This document shows positions 1 to 8,287 of a stretch of 64,000 bases of DNA, one piece after another. This DNA is from Burkholderiales bacterium (GTDB lineage: Bacteria; Pseudomonadota; Gammaproteobacteria; Burkholderiales; Burkholderiaceae): contig JAJTAZ010000027.1 of NCBI GenBank assembly GCA_021287185.1, positions 1 through 64,000 of the forward strand, in the 5' to 3' direction. Within the stretch, counting starts at the first letter, position 1. The number at the start of each line of letters is the position of its first letter. The notes under the pieces are model-generated. The model was not told the origin of the DNA and did no database searches. It saw nothing but the letters and a program-made list of their open reading frames with translations. Position numbers and translations under genes: made by a program.

Positions 1-84
1 AACCGTCCTCATATGTCGCTCGGTGGATTCACTCCAGCGCAAACGCGTATGATGGCTTTAACAAACTCACGCGTCCTGCACTAA
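1..84 (+). CDS. Transposase C-terminal fragment (partial at 5' end)
   Basis: Reading from base 1 gives 27 residues and a TAA stop at 82-84. They contain the motif N-R-P-H-M-S-L-G-G-F-T-P-A-Q, which matches the 'NxRPHxxLGxxTP' tail of rve-type (DDE) transposases of the IS3 and IS481 families. The catalytic residues lie upstream of the window. The family assignment rests on this short motif only; the position right before a truncated gene supports it. Confidence 0.65.
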   Translation, partial: NRPHMSLGGFTPAQTRMMALTNSRVLH

Positions 85-140
85 ACGCAGGACTTGTGTT
101 GATTCTACTTTTAGATGCCGCCCTTTTAGGGGGTATTACC
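1..140 (+). mobile_element. Right end of an insertion sequence (IS3/IS481-like), cut by the window edge
   Basis: The first 84 bases encode the end of a DDE-type transposase, and a non-coding tail typical of an IS end follows. The tail holds a perfect 7-bp hairpin (GTCCTGC at 73-79, GCAGGAC at 87-93) around the stop codon, then a GC-rich stretch around 117-140 with runs of C and G such as those in terminal inverted repeats. Histidine-kinase coding sequence resumes by about 152, so the boundary lies between roughly 130 and 151. The left end and any target-site duplication are outside the window, so the family and the exact end cannot be fixed. Confidence 0.6.
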
Positions 141-151
141 CCTTATCCCAG

Positions 152-1237
152 TCTCGGTATTTATCCGCTGCGAGCCATGATTTGCGTCAACCCTTGCATG
201 CCCTCTCGCTAATTGTCAACGATATTAAAAATAAAAATGACGATGGTGCCTTGAATCCAAATATTATGCAGATGTGTCATGCATTGGATGCGTTGATTGT
301 TTCGTTTGACTCTATGCACAAATTATCACAATTGGATTCTGGTGTGGTCAAGCCTGTGCTGACGCATTTTCCACTATCACGCGTACTTCAACGATTGAAT
401 GAAGATTTTCAGGACATTGTGCGTGGTAAGAACTTATCTTGGCGCATTGTGCCCAATAAATCTTGGGTATATTCGGATGAGAATTTGGTGCATCAGGTAT
501 TGAGTCATTACATCGTCAATGCGATTACCTTCACACACAAGGGTGGTATTCTTGTTGGTGTGCACCCACGAAAAGAAGGCTGGTGTGTGGCGGTGTATGA
601 TACTGGCGAAGGGATGACACAAGAAAAAATTGATACTCTTTTTGGTGATGCGCAACATTTGCAACAGGCAGAACAACGAGATGTTGGTGGAGTTGGACTG
701 GGTTTGGCAATTGCCAATCGTTTGGCGCGGCTTCTCAAAGCACCGCTTGAAGTGCGTTCCACTTTGCACCGTGGCAGTATGTTTGCTATTGTTTTGCCAA
801 GGGGTGTCGCGACTGAGAAAATTTCCGAAGCTCAACCATTACCACTGAATGCTGATTTTTTATTGGGCAAAAAAGTGGTTTTACTTGAAGACAATTTTGA
901 TGTGGCGCAAGAATTGGAAAGTTTACTGACTTCTTGGGGCATGGATGTGACCCATGTATTGTCTGCACAGATGCTTGAAGAGGCCTGTGCCGAGGAAGGT
1001 TTATTTGACTTAATTGTTGCCGATTATCATTTGGGGTTGAGTGATGAAACAGGCATGGACAGCATTCGCTTGCTCAAACAAAAACAAGACACATATGCCT
1101 TCAAAAGTGTTTTAATTTCAGGTGATACCTCCAATGATTTGGCGCAATTGACCAAACAAGAAAACGTTTTGTTGCTCTCCAAACCAATACGTCCAGCGCG
1201 TTTCCGAGTTCTGCTCAATCAACTTTTGGCCAATTGA
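152..1237 (+). pseudogene. 5'-truncated hybrid sensor histidine kinase/response regulator
   Basis: The frame is open from base 62, but kinase-like sequence begins only around 152. It starts directly at the dimerisation H-box (S-H-D-L-R-Q-P-L-H-A, phospho-acceptor His at 176-178). A HATPase_c domain follows, with an N-box-like 'NAITFTHKGG', a 'DTGEGM' G1 box and 'GLGLAIANRL', then a receiver domain with 'LLEDN', the phospho-acceptor Asp in 'IVADYHLG' and a conserved Lys in 'LSKPIRP'. The sensor and membrane part is missing and replaced by an IS end, so the gene is almost certainly disrupted. A protein could still start at TTG 182, but it would lack the acceptor His. No output domain follows the receiver. 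Confidence 0.7.
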
Positions 1238-1414
1238 AGAATTGACCAGTCGCAACACCTCTTAATTTATCTATAAGTTTTACCATAAAAAAACAATTAA
1301 ATTTCTAAATATACCTGATAGATATTTTAAACTACACTGCTTGCAATTCCCCTTTGTAGTGATTGTGGGTTTTGTCAATGTTAATCATGAATCACTTTTC
1401 CTTTGGAGCGCATC

Positions 1415-2791
1415 ATGGATCAATCAAACCGCTACGCCGACCTCAGTTTAAAAGAAGAAGATTTAATTGCTAAAGGGCAACATATTTTGGTGGCCTACAA
1501 AATGAAACCCAAAGGAGGGTTGAATTATTTAGAGGCGGCGGCGCATTTCGCTGCGGAATCCTCTACAGGTACGAATGTCGAGGTCTCAACCACCGATGAC
1601 TTTACCAAAGGTGTGGATGCTCTGGTGTACCACATTGACGAAGCCACTGAGGACATGCGCATTGCCTATCCGCTGGATTTATTTGATCGCAATGTCACCG
1701 ATGGTCGATTCATGATTGTGTCGTTTTTAACCTTGTGTATTGGCAATAATCAAGGCATGGGTGATATTGAGCATGCCAAAATGATAGATTTTTATGTGCC
1801 TGAACGAGTGATTCAAATGTTTGACGGCCCTGCCAAAGACATTTCAGATTTGTGGCGCATCTTGGGCCGTCCCGTTAAAGATGGCGGTTATATTTCAGGT
1901 ACGATTATCAAACCCAAACTCGGCTTGCGTCCAGAACCTTTTGCCAAAGCAGCGTATGAATTTTGGCTCGGTGGCGACTTTATTAAAAATGATGAACCAC
2001 AAGGCAATCAGGTATTCGCGCCGATTAAAAAAGTGTTGCCGCTGGTCTATGATGCAATGAAACGCGCACAGGACGAGACGGGCGAAGCAAAATTGTTTTC
2101 GATGAACATCACCGCCGATGATCATTACGAAATGTGTGCCCGTGCTGATTTTGCTTTAGAAACATTCGGGCCCGATGCGGATAAATTGGCTTTCCTTGTG
2201 GACGGTTATGTCGGTGGTCCAGGCATGGTAACCACGGCGCGTCGTCAATATCCGAATCAATACCTACACTACCATCGTGCGGGACATGGCGCAGTAACAT
2301 CACCTTCGTCCAAACGCGGTTATACCGCATTTGTACTGGCGAAAATGAGTCGTTTGCAAGGTGCGTCGGGTATCCATGTCGGCACAATGGGTTATGGCAA
2401 GATGGAAGGTGAGGGTGATGACAAAATCATTGCCTATATGATTGAACGCGATGAGTGCCAAGGTCCTGTATATTTCCAAAAATGGTATGGCATGAAGCCA
2501 ACCACACCAATCATTTCAGGGGGTATGAATGCATTGCGTTTACCTGGCTTTTTTGCCAACTTGGGACATGGCAATGTGATTAACACCGCCGGTGGTGGTT
2601 CATACGGACATATTGATAGTCCAGCGGCAGGAGCCAAGTCTTTGCGTCAGGCCTATGAATGTTGGAAAGCGGGTGCAGACCCGATTGAATGGGCCGAGCA
2701 ACATAAAGAATTTGCACGCGCATTTGAGTCATTCCCCAAAGATGCAGACAGTCTCTATCCAGGTTGGCGTGAGAAATTGGGCGTGGCATAG
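1415..2791 (+). CDS. cbbM: Ribulose-1,5-bisphosphate carboxylase/oxygenase, form II
   Basis: This is the single-subunit form II RuBisCO that fixes CO2 onto ribulose-1,5-bisphosphate in the Calvin cycle. The 458 residues align end to end with my memory of the Rhodospirillum rubrum enzyme. Catalytic Lys166 lies in 'TIIKPKLGL', carbamylated Lys191 with Asp193 and Glu194 in '[12 protein letters not shown]', and the loop-6 Lys in '[12 protein letters not shown]'. It is therefore a true RuBisCO, not a RuBisCO-like protein. I chose ATG 1415 because GGAG at 1405-1408 is well spaced before it; a TTG at 1403 is the alternative. No cbbR, phosphoribulokinase or cbbQ/cbbO lies next to it: upstream is a broken kinase, downstream a terminator and a DNA-repair gene. 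Confidence 0.96.
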   Translation: MDQSNRYADLSLKEEDLIAKGQHILVAYKMKPKGGLNYLEAAAHFAAESSTGTNVEVSTTDDFTKGVDALVYHIDEATEDMRIAYPLDLFDRNVTDGRFMIVSFLTLCIGNNQGMGDIEHAKMIDFYVPERVIQMFDGPAKDISDLWRILGRPVKDGGYISGTIIKPKLGLRPEPFAKAAYEFWLGGDFIKNDEPQGNQVFAPIKKVLPLVYDAMKRAQDETGEAKLFSMNITADDHYEMCARADFALETFGPDADKLAFLVDGYVGGPGMVTTARRQYPNQYLHYHRAGHGAVTSPSSKRGYTAFVLAKMSRLQGASGIHVGTMGYGKMEGEGDDKIIAYMIERDECQGPVYFQKWYGMKPTTPIISGGMNALRLPGFFANLGHGNVINTAGGGSYGHIDSPAAGAKSLRQAYECWKAGADPIEWAEQHKEFARAFESFPKDADSLYPGWREKLGVA

Positions 2792-2824
2792 TTCAAAACC
2801 CAAGTCACAGATGAAAGCACCTTG

Positions 2825-2857
2825 TCACCTCGTTATCGCAATGACGAGGTGATTTTT
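2825..2857 (+). terminator. Rho-independent terminator after cbbM
   Basis: A 9-bp stem (TCACCTCGT at 2825-2833, ACGAGGTGA at 2844-2852) is followed by TTTTTAATTTAT. It isolates cbbM as a single-gene transcript. Confidence 0.8.
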
Positions 2858-2893
2858 AATTTATGGTTGAATCAAGCTGTGTTACGATGAACC

Positions 2894-3523
2894 ATGAGCA
2901 AAGTGATTTATCCTGACTATTGGCCCATCGCCATTTGTGAATTGGCGCAGCGTGACGAGGTGATGGCTCGACTGATTCAATCGTATCCTGACAGCGCGAT
3001 GAGTAGCCGTGGGCAGCCGTTTTACACCTTGATTCGTTCGGTCGTGGGGCAGCAAATTTCCGTCAAGGCGGCAGACAGCATTTGGGCGCGGTTTGAGTTG
3101 CTCGTGCCTAAAGTCACACCCCAGCATGTGCTGGCACAGTCAGTAGAAAGTTTGCGTGGCGTTGGATTGTCGGCGCGCAAAGCCGAATACATTCATGCGG
3201 TTGCCGAATTTTTTGCACAAAAACGCATTGGGCAGGCGTATTGGGCGCGGCGTAGTGATTTAGAAATCATTGAGGAGTTGTCTGGTATACGCGGAATTGG
3301 CCGTTGGACAGCGGAAATGTTTTTAATGTTTACGCTCTTGCGTCCCAACGTGTTTCCTGTCGATGACATTGGTTTGTTACGTGGTTTAGAAAAGAATTAT
3401 CATGGCGAGCGCGTCACCCCCAAAGTTGCAAAAGCCCTGTACTTTGACCGATTTTCGCCGTGGGCCAGTGTGGCGACGTGGTACTTATGGCGCAGTTTAG
3501 ACCCTGTTGAAGTGCAGTATTAA
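2894..3523 (+). CDS. DNA-3-methyladenine glycosylase II-like, HhH-GPD family
   Basis: This base-excision-repair glycosylase removes alkylated purines from DNA. The 209 residues carry the helix-hairpin-helix 'LSGIRGIGRWTAEM' followed by 'FPVDDIGL', which holds the catalytic Asp of the GPD loop. The protein is shorter than E. coli AlkA and lacks its N-terminal domain; bacterial AlkA-like proteins of this length are common. The order glycosylase-accA-tilS is conserved in many betaproteobacteria. The start is the first ATG after the cbbM terminator, with only a weak Shine-Dalgarno. Confidence 0.88.
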   Translation: MSKVIYPDYWPIAICELAQRDEVMARLIQSYPDSAMSSRGQPFYTLIRSVVGQQISVKAADSIWARFELLVPKVTPQHVLAQSVESLRGVGLSARKAEYIHAVAEFFAQKRIGQAYWARRSDLEIIEELSGIRGIGRWTAEMFLMFTLLRPNVFPVDDIGLLRGLEKNYHGERVTPKVAKALYFDRFSPWASVATWYLWRSLDPVEVQY

Positions 3524-3628
3524 CGCGTGTTTTCTGGTGTCAATTAGCGAACGGGCGTGCTGTGTTTAGATGACATTTGCATTTAAAATTTTGTTAAAAT
3601 GCCCCAGTTCCAAACACAAGGAGATAGT

Positions 3629-4588
3629 GTGCGACAAATATTTTTAGATTTTGAGCAACCCATTGCCGATTTAGAAAGCAAAATTGAAGAGTTGCGCTTG
3701 GTACAAAGCGATTCTGCGGTCGATATTTCTGAAGAAATTGCACGGTTGAAAAAGAAAAGTGATGAACTCACTAAAGACATCTACTCAAAATTAGAACCGT
3801 GGCAAGTGGTGAAAGTGGCGCGCCATCAACAGCGTCCGTACACCTTGGACTATCTGGCAGAAATTTTCACCGATTTTCATGAGTTGCATGGCGATCGCAC
3901 CTTTGCAGACGATGCGGCGATTGTGGGCGGTTTGGCGCGTTTTGAAGGGCAGCCCTGTATGGTAATTGGTCATCAAAAAGGGCGCGATACCAAAGAGCGC
4001 GGACGGCGTAATTTCGGTATGCCCCGTCCTGAGGGCTATCGCAAGGCCTTACGCTTGATGCACTTGGCTGAAAAATTTCGTATTCCAGTGTTTACCTTTA
4101 TTGATACCCCAGGTGCCTATCCTGGAATTGATGCCGAAGAGCGCGGTCAGTCTGAAGCAATTGGACGCAATTTATTTGAAATGGCGAAACTCAAAACCCC
4201 AATCATCGCAACCGTGATTGGCGAAGGTGGTTCGGGTGGTGCGTTGGCGGTCGGCGTGGCCGATACCGTTTTGATGCTCCAATACTCGGTGTACTCGGTG
4301 ATTTCGCCTGAAGGTTGTGCATCAATTTTGTGGCGCAGTGCGGACAAAGCGTCCGAGGCGGCCGAAGCCATGGGCGTGACTTCAGAGCGATTGAAAAAAT
4401 TGGGTTTGATTGACAAAATCATCAATGAGCCTTTGGGCGGCGCACATCGCAATCCAAAAGCCATGACCCAAACCGTGAAAAAAGCTTTGGCGGACGCGTT
4501 TATCCCGCTGAATACCAAGCCCACGGACGAATTGTTGGCAGGACGCATGGAAAAAATCATGGCATATGGCAATTTCGCTTTGAAATAA
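3629..4588 (+). CDS. accA: Acetyl-CoA carboxylase carboxyltransferase subunit alpha
   Basis: AccA, with AccD, moves the carboxyl group from carboxybiotin to acetyl-CoA to make malonyl-CoA, the first committed step of fatty-acid synthesis. The crotonase-like fold is clear: '[20 protein letters not shown]' and the oxyanion/CoA loop '[13 protein letters not shown]'. I chose GTG 3629 because a perfect AAGGAGA lies at 3618-3624 and the resulting 319 residues equal the family length; an in-frame ATG at 3599 would place the ribosome site inside the gene. The N-terminal helical stretch 'LESKIEELR' is typical. A strong terminator follows. Confidence 0.96.
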   Translation: MRQIFLDFEQPIADLESKIEELRLVQSDSAVDISEEIARLKKKSDELTKDIYSKLEPWQVVKVARHQQRPYTLDYLAEIFTDFHELHGDRTFADDAAIVGGLARFEGQPCMVIGHQKGRDTKERGRRNFGMPRPEGYRKALRLMHLAEKFRIPVFTFIDTPGAYPGIDAEERGQSEAIGRNLFEMAKLKTPIIATVIGEGGSGGALAVGVADTVLMLQYSVYSVISPEGCASILWRSADKASEAAEAMGVTSERLKKLGLIDKIINEPLGGAHRNPKAMTQTVKKALADAFIPLNTKPTDELLAGRMEKIMAYGNFALK

Positions 4589-4609
4589 ATCCACGCCATG
4601 CAAAACCAC

Positions 4610-4639
4610 AACCCACGCCGATGCGTGGGTTTGTTTTTT
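4610..4639 (+). terminator. Rho-independent terminator between accA and tilS
   Basis: A 9-bp stem (AACCCACGC 4610-4618, GCGTGGGTT 4623-4631) with a 4-base loop is followed by TGTTTTTTGG. tilS starts only 15 bases later, so tilS is presumably fed by read-through or by a promoter inside this short region. Confidence 0.85.
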
Positions 4640-4653
4640 GGTAGACTGGGCAC

Positions 4654-5859
4654 ATGGGTATTGAATTAAAACTTTCGCAACTTGATTGGCGCATCCCCAC
4701 TGCAATTGCGGTCAGTGGTGGCGTGGATTCAATGTGTGTATTAAGTATATTGAGTCAACAGGCACAAGCGCAGGGGCAGACTTTGTACGCTTTTCATGTT
4801 CACCACCGACTTCAGGCGCAGGCCGATGATTGGGTGGATGTGGTGCGTGCATATTGCACCAAACTGGGGGTGGGGTTTGATGTGCGACATTTGGATGCCA
4901 GTACACGCCAACCCGCGCAAAGCATTGAAGAATGGGCGCGGCATGGACGCTACCATGCCTTGGCGGGCATGGCGCGTGCGCATGGCATTGAGCAAATTGT
5001 TCTCGCACACCACCAAGACGACCAAATCGAAACCTATCTGCTGCAAACGCAGCGTGGTGCAGGCGTGCGTGGCCAGTCTGCCATGCCTGAGCGCGTGCTG
5101 CGCAATGGCGTGACGTGGTTGCGTCCGTGCTTGGGTGTGAGTCGCGCACAAATTGAGGCGTATGCGCAAAGGCATCACATTCCACATATTCATGACCCAT
5201 CGAACGATGACATCCGTTTTTCGCGCAATGCAATTCGTGCGCAACTCAAACAATGCCCACTTTCAACGGCGCACCGACAAGCAATTTTAAGCACCATCGA
5301 ACAAGCGCAAAGTGAATTGGACACACAAAAACGTTGGGCAAGCGAGGTCTTGAGTACACACCAAACGGCTCATCGTGAGGATATTGGTGAATGTGGGCGT
5401 TTGCGCGGTGTGCGTTTGAGTAATTATACAATTGAGCAACAGAATATATTGCTGCGCGAATGGATGGCGCAAATGGGCTGGCGTATGCCGTCTCGCACTG
5501 CGTTGGCTGAGTTAATCAAGCAGTTACAGGGCTCCGAACACAATTCAAATATGTGTTGGCGCCATCCAGATGGCGGGGCGATAAGCAAATTGCAAGGTGA
5601 TTGGATTGCGGCACACACAGTACCGAAAGGGCAGTGGTTCATCACTTTCAGTGTGCGTGAGCGGATAAAACGCGAGCAATTAACGATTCGTGCACGCACA
5701 GGGGGTGAACGCTTTCGACTTGCACCCAATCGGCCGACTATTTCACTCAAACATGCGTATCAAATGGCTGGGGTTGCGCCGATGTTGCGTGCGCAATTGC
5801 CGCTACTTTATCGTGGTGAGCAATTGGTGCATGTGGTGGGGGTCGGTGATGTGTTTTGA
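4654..5859 (+). CDS. tilS: tRNA(Ile)-lysidine synthetase
   Basis: TilS converts C34 of the CAU anticodon of tRNA-Ile2 to lysidine, so that it reads AUA. The N-type PP-loop motif SGGVDS is at residues 21-26, with 'VLAHHQDDQIETYLL' downstream, as in the family. The central and C-terminal tRNA-binding domains are recognisable (e.g. 'ERFRLAPNRPTISLKHAYQMAGV'). At 401 residues it is close to the usual 400-460. It follows accA as in other betaproteobacteria. The gene is essential in most bacteria. Confidence 0.95.
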   Translation: MGIELKLSQLDWRIPTAIAVSGGVDSMCVLSILSQQAQAQGQTLYAFHVHHRLQAQADDWVDVVRAYCTKLGVGFDVRHLDASTRQPAQSIEEWARHGRYHALAGMARAHGIEQIVLAHHQDDQIETYLLQTQRGAGVRGQSAMPERVLRNGVTWLRPCLGVSRAQIEAYAQRHHIPHIHDPSNDDIRFSRNAIRAQLKQCPLSTAHRQAILSTIEQAQSELDTQKRWASEVLSTHQTAHREDIGECGRLRGVRLSNYTIEQQNILLREWMAQMGWRMPSRTALAELIKQLQGSEHNSNMCWRHPDGGAISKLQGDWIAAHTVPKGQWFITFSVRERIKREQLTIRARTGGERFRLAPNRPTISLKHAYQMAGVAPMLRAQLPLLYRGEQLVHVVGVGDVF

Positions 5860-5886
5860 CGCTAAGTAATTGGCAGTCGCTGGCAT

Positions 5887-5916
5887 AAAAAAGACGCGAA
5901 CCAACGCGTCTTTTTT
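5887..5916. terminator. Bidirectional terminator between tilS and rsfS
   Basis: A perfect 12-bp inverted repeat (AAAAAAGACGCG 5887-5898, CGCGTCTTTTTT 5905-5916) with a 6-base loop. The U-tract appears on both strands, which fits convergent tilS (+) and rsfS (-). Confidence 0.9.
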
Positions 5917-5937
5917 ATTGAGAGACCAAGTCGTCAA

Positions 5938-6285
5938 TCAACGCGATGGATCCCACAACTCTTCGAGATTATAGTAGGCGCGAATTTGCGCTTGCATGAT
6001 GTGCACCACAATGTCACCGCAGTCCACCAACACCCATTCGCCCGTGTCTTCGCCTTCGATGGAGAGCACGTCACCGCCATTTTCTTTGACTTTTTCATGG
6101 ACATTGTTGGCAGCCCCACGGGTCTGGCGATTGCTGGTGGCAGAAGCAATAATCACACGGTCAAACTCATCGGTCAGCGACTCGGTGTTCAGCACGGTGA
6201 TGTCTTGCGCTTTCATGTCGTCCAGCGCATCAATAATAATCGCCTCAAGTTTGGCAAGGTCTAAAGTATTGGGTTTACGGCTCAT
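5938..6285 (-). CDS. rsfS: Ribosomal silencing factor RsfS (Iojap family)
   Basis: RsfS binds ribosomal protein L14 on the 50S subunit and blocks joining with 30S in starvation. The 115 residues include the family core 'DDMKAQDITVLNT', 'DRVIIASATSNRQ' and 'WVLVDCGDIVVHIM'. It normally follows nadD and precedes rlmH; neither is next to it here. Its 5' side faces a glutathione transferase operon in divergent orientation, so it must have its own promoter in 6286-6436. Confidence 0.93.
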   Translation of the reverse strand: MSRKPNTLDLAKLEAIIIDALDDMKAQDITVLNTESLTDEFDRVIIASATSNRQTRGAANNVHEKVKENGGDVLSIEGEDTGEWVLVDCGDIVVHIMQAQIRAYYNLEELWDPSR

Positions 6286-6436
6286 ATTGTAAAACTTTCA
6301 ATTTCAATTCAAGCCGACATTGTATCGAAAATTCCGACAGTGCGTCGAACTAACACCGTCTGGTTAGGCAATAATCAGCAATCTATGCGAAACTAACGCT
6401 GTTCTTTAGTCAAATACATCACAATCGGAGAAAAGC

Positions 6437-7120
6437 ATGGAACTGTACATTGGTAATAAAAACTATTCATCGTGGTCATTGCGCCCGTGGTTGTTGATGA
6501 AGCATTTTGACATTCCGTTTACCGAGCATTTGGTCAGTGTTGCGGGACGTGGCGCAAACGATTTGCACCGTGGCTACTCAAAAAATGGTTTGGTTCCGTG
6601 CTTGCACATCGAAAACGATTTTCAAATTTGGGATACCTTGGCGATTGCTGAGTATTTGGCGGAAACTTATCCAGAAAAACATTTGTACCCAGAAAATAAA
6701 TTCGCACGCGCAAGAGCACGTTCAATTAGTGCCGAGATGCACTCAGGTTTTGCGAATTTGCGTGGTGCAATGGGGATGAACATCAAGATGCGTCTCAAAG
6801 GTGTGGAGCCTTCAGTAGAAGTAGCCAAAGACATTCAACGTGTGGTCGAAGTTTGGACCGATGCGCGTCGCGAGTTTGGAAAAGCCACGGGTCAGCCGTA
6901 TTTATTTGGTGAATTTTCAGTGGCCGATGCCATGTTTGCGCCAGTAATTTGGCGCTTTTTCTCGTACAACGTAGCGTTAGAAGGCGAGGCAAAAGCGTAT
7001 CTTGAAACCATGCTCGCGCATCCATTTATGCAAGAATGGCAACAATCGGCTTTGGCAGAAACCGTGGCTTTGGCGCATTATGATGATGCGGCTTTGGCAA
7101 ATTATGGTGGTGTGCGATGA
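6437..7120 (+). CDS. Glutathione S-transferase family protein
   Basis: This is a two-domain soluble GST of 227 residues. The thioredoxin-like N-terminal domain begins 'LYIGNKNYSSWSLRPWL' (the catalytic Ser is probably one of the two after Tyr) and holds 'VPCLH' with its cis-Pro and 'DTLAIAEYLAE'. The all-helical C-terminal domain contains 'FSVADAMFAPVIWRF', the usual N-capping box. GGAG sits just upstream of the ATG. It overlaps the next GST gene by four bases (ATGA), so the two are co-transcribed. The substrate cannot be told from sequence. Confidence 0.88.
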   Translation: MELYIGNKNYSSWSLRPWLLMKHFDIPFTEHLVSVAGRGANDLHRGYSKNGLVPCLHIENDFQIWDTLAIAEYLAETYPEKHLYPENKFARARARSISAEMHSGFANLRGAMGMNIKMRLKGVEPSVEVAKDIQRVVEVWTDARREFGKATGQPYLFGEFSVADAMFAPVIWRFFSYNVALEGEAKAYLETMLAHPFMQEWQQSALAETVALAHYDDAALANYGGVR

Positions 7121-7746
7121 GCGGGGCGTTACAACTTTACGTTGATGCGCGCATGACCAGTCCTTATGCAATGTCTGCATTTGTCGCATTGACTGAGAAA
7201 GGTTTGCCATTTGCTTTGCAGACGGTTGATTTGGCGGTGCAGGCGCAACATGCACCCGAATACACCGCACTATCAACCACGCAGCGTGTGCCAACCTTGA
7301 TTCACGGGGATTTCGCGTTGTGTGAGTCCTCCGCGATAGATGAATATTTAGATGAGGTTTTTCCTGAGGTTTCTATCTACCCAAAAGATATTCAACAGCG
7401 GGCTTTGGCGCGCCAGTTGCAAGCGTGGCTGCGCAGTGATTTGATGCCGATTCGCTCAGAGCGCGATACCGAAGTGGTCTTTTATGGTGCCAAGCGCGCG
7501 CCCTTGAGTCAAGAAGCATTGCGCTCAGTCGATAAATTGATTTTGGCTGCGACGCGATTGTTGCCTGAACATGCTGACAATTTATTTGATACCTATTCGA
7601 TTGCAGATACCGATTTGGCGATGATGTTGATGCGATTGATTGCGAATGGGGATAATCTACCAGCGAGATTGCGCGTGTATGCCGAACGCCAGTGGATGCG
7701 CCCAAGCGTGCAAGCATGGGTCAATCATCCGAGCCGAAAAAAGTAG
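7117..7746 (+). CDS. yfcF: Glutathione transferase, YfcF-like
   Basis: This second GST of 209 residues resembles E. coli YfcF closely: 'DARMTSPYAMSAFVALTEKGL', 'RVPTLIHGDFALCESSAIDEYL', 'RARQ'-like helices, 'WLRSDLMPIRSERDT' and 'VVFYGAKRAPLS'. YfcF has glutathione-dependent peroxidase-type activity and helps in oxidative stress. It is translationally coupled to the preceding GST. Assignment to the YfcF subgroup is strong; the physiological substrate is unknown. Confidence 0.88.
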   Translation: MSGALQLYVDARMTSPYAMSAFVALTEKGLPFALQTVDLAVQAQHAPEYTALSTTQRVPTLIHGDFALCESSAIDEYLDEVFPEVSIYPKDIQQRALARQLQAWLRSDLMPIRSERDTEVVFYGAKRAPLSQEALRSVDKLILAATRLLPEHADNLFDTYSIADTDLAMMLMRLIANGDNLPARLRVYAERQWMRPSVQAWVNHPSRKK

Positions 7747-7748
7747 AT

Positions 7749-7943
7749 TTATTGGTCAATTACTTTGCGCAATATTTTTCGTGCCAATAGACGATCAAAT
7801 TTTTCAACATCATTCGCGCTGAGTATGTAATGACACTTCATACAACATGCGCCGATGATATTGTCTGATACTTTGCTGTCGTCGGCAGGTGTAAATCGTT
7901 CGTGGTAGCACTGTGGACAAGTGAAATTTGTGATTTCGGTCAT
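7749..7943 (-). CDS. Small zinc-ribbon protein, function unknown
   Basis: This 64-residue protein has two CxxC knuckles ('CPQC' near residue 9 and 'CMKC' near residue 34) that should hold one zinc ion, followed by a short basic helix. AAAGGC lies a few bases before the ATG on the minus strand. It is convergent with the YfcF-like gene and ends 2 bp from it. I do not recognise a named family; small single-ribbon proteins often bind nucleic acids or partner proteins, but nothing here proves that. Confidence 0.6.
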   Translation of the reverse strand: MTEITNFTCPQCYHERFTPADDSKVSDNIIGACCMKCHYILSANDVEKFDRLLARKILRKVIDQ

Positions 7944-8287
7944 GTTTGCCTTTTGATTGTATGTGCCAATTGGCAGCGTGTAAAAGGATTCATCAATAGA
8001 TATAAATTCAGTATCGGTGAATACTGATTAAATTTAACGCGTTGATTATGAAGTAAAATCAAGAGACATTCTATCGTTAAATTTGATAAAAAATATGGTG
8101 AATGCCATTCATCATGAAACTTCGATCCGCTACGTGTGAAAATTAGATGGTATGTTAAATAATTTAAATCACCCGTTGGGAGGTATCAATAATGACAAGC
8201 TACATAATAAATGTGTATTTAGATTATTGATGGACAACATCCCCTGTAAAATACGGTTTCAACGAAACACCTTTCAAAAAGCCGCTC
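7944..8287. other. AT-rich intergenic region before uvrD
   Basis: These 344 bp lie between the divergent zinc-ribbon gene and uvrD. They are clearly richer in A and T than the flanking genes. I find no open frame with a ribosome site, no strong terminator hairpin and no convincing -35/-10 pair with proper spacing, although promoters for both neighbours must lie here. Confidence 0.5.

Noticed and set aside
1415-2791. RuBisCO-like protein (form IV)
   Set aside because: All catalytic and carbamylation residues of form II RuBisCO are present.
4712-5253. Long minus-strand frames opposite tilS
   Set aside because: They are low-quality His/Arg-rich shadow frames without ribosome sites; tilS is complete on the plus strand.
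8227-8252. uvrD promoter from TTGATG and TAAAAT
   Set aside because: The spacing is only 14 bp, too short for a sigma-70 promoter.
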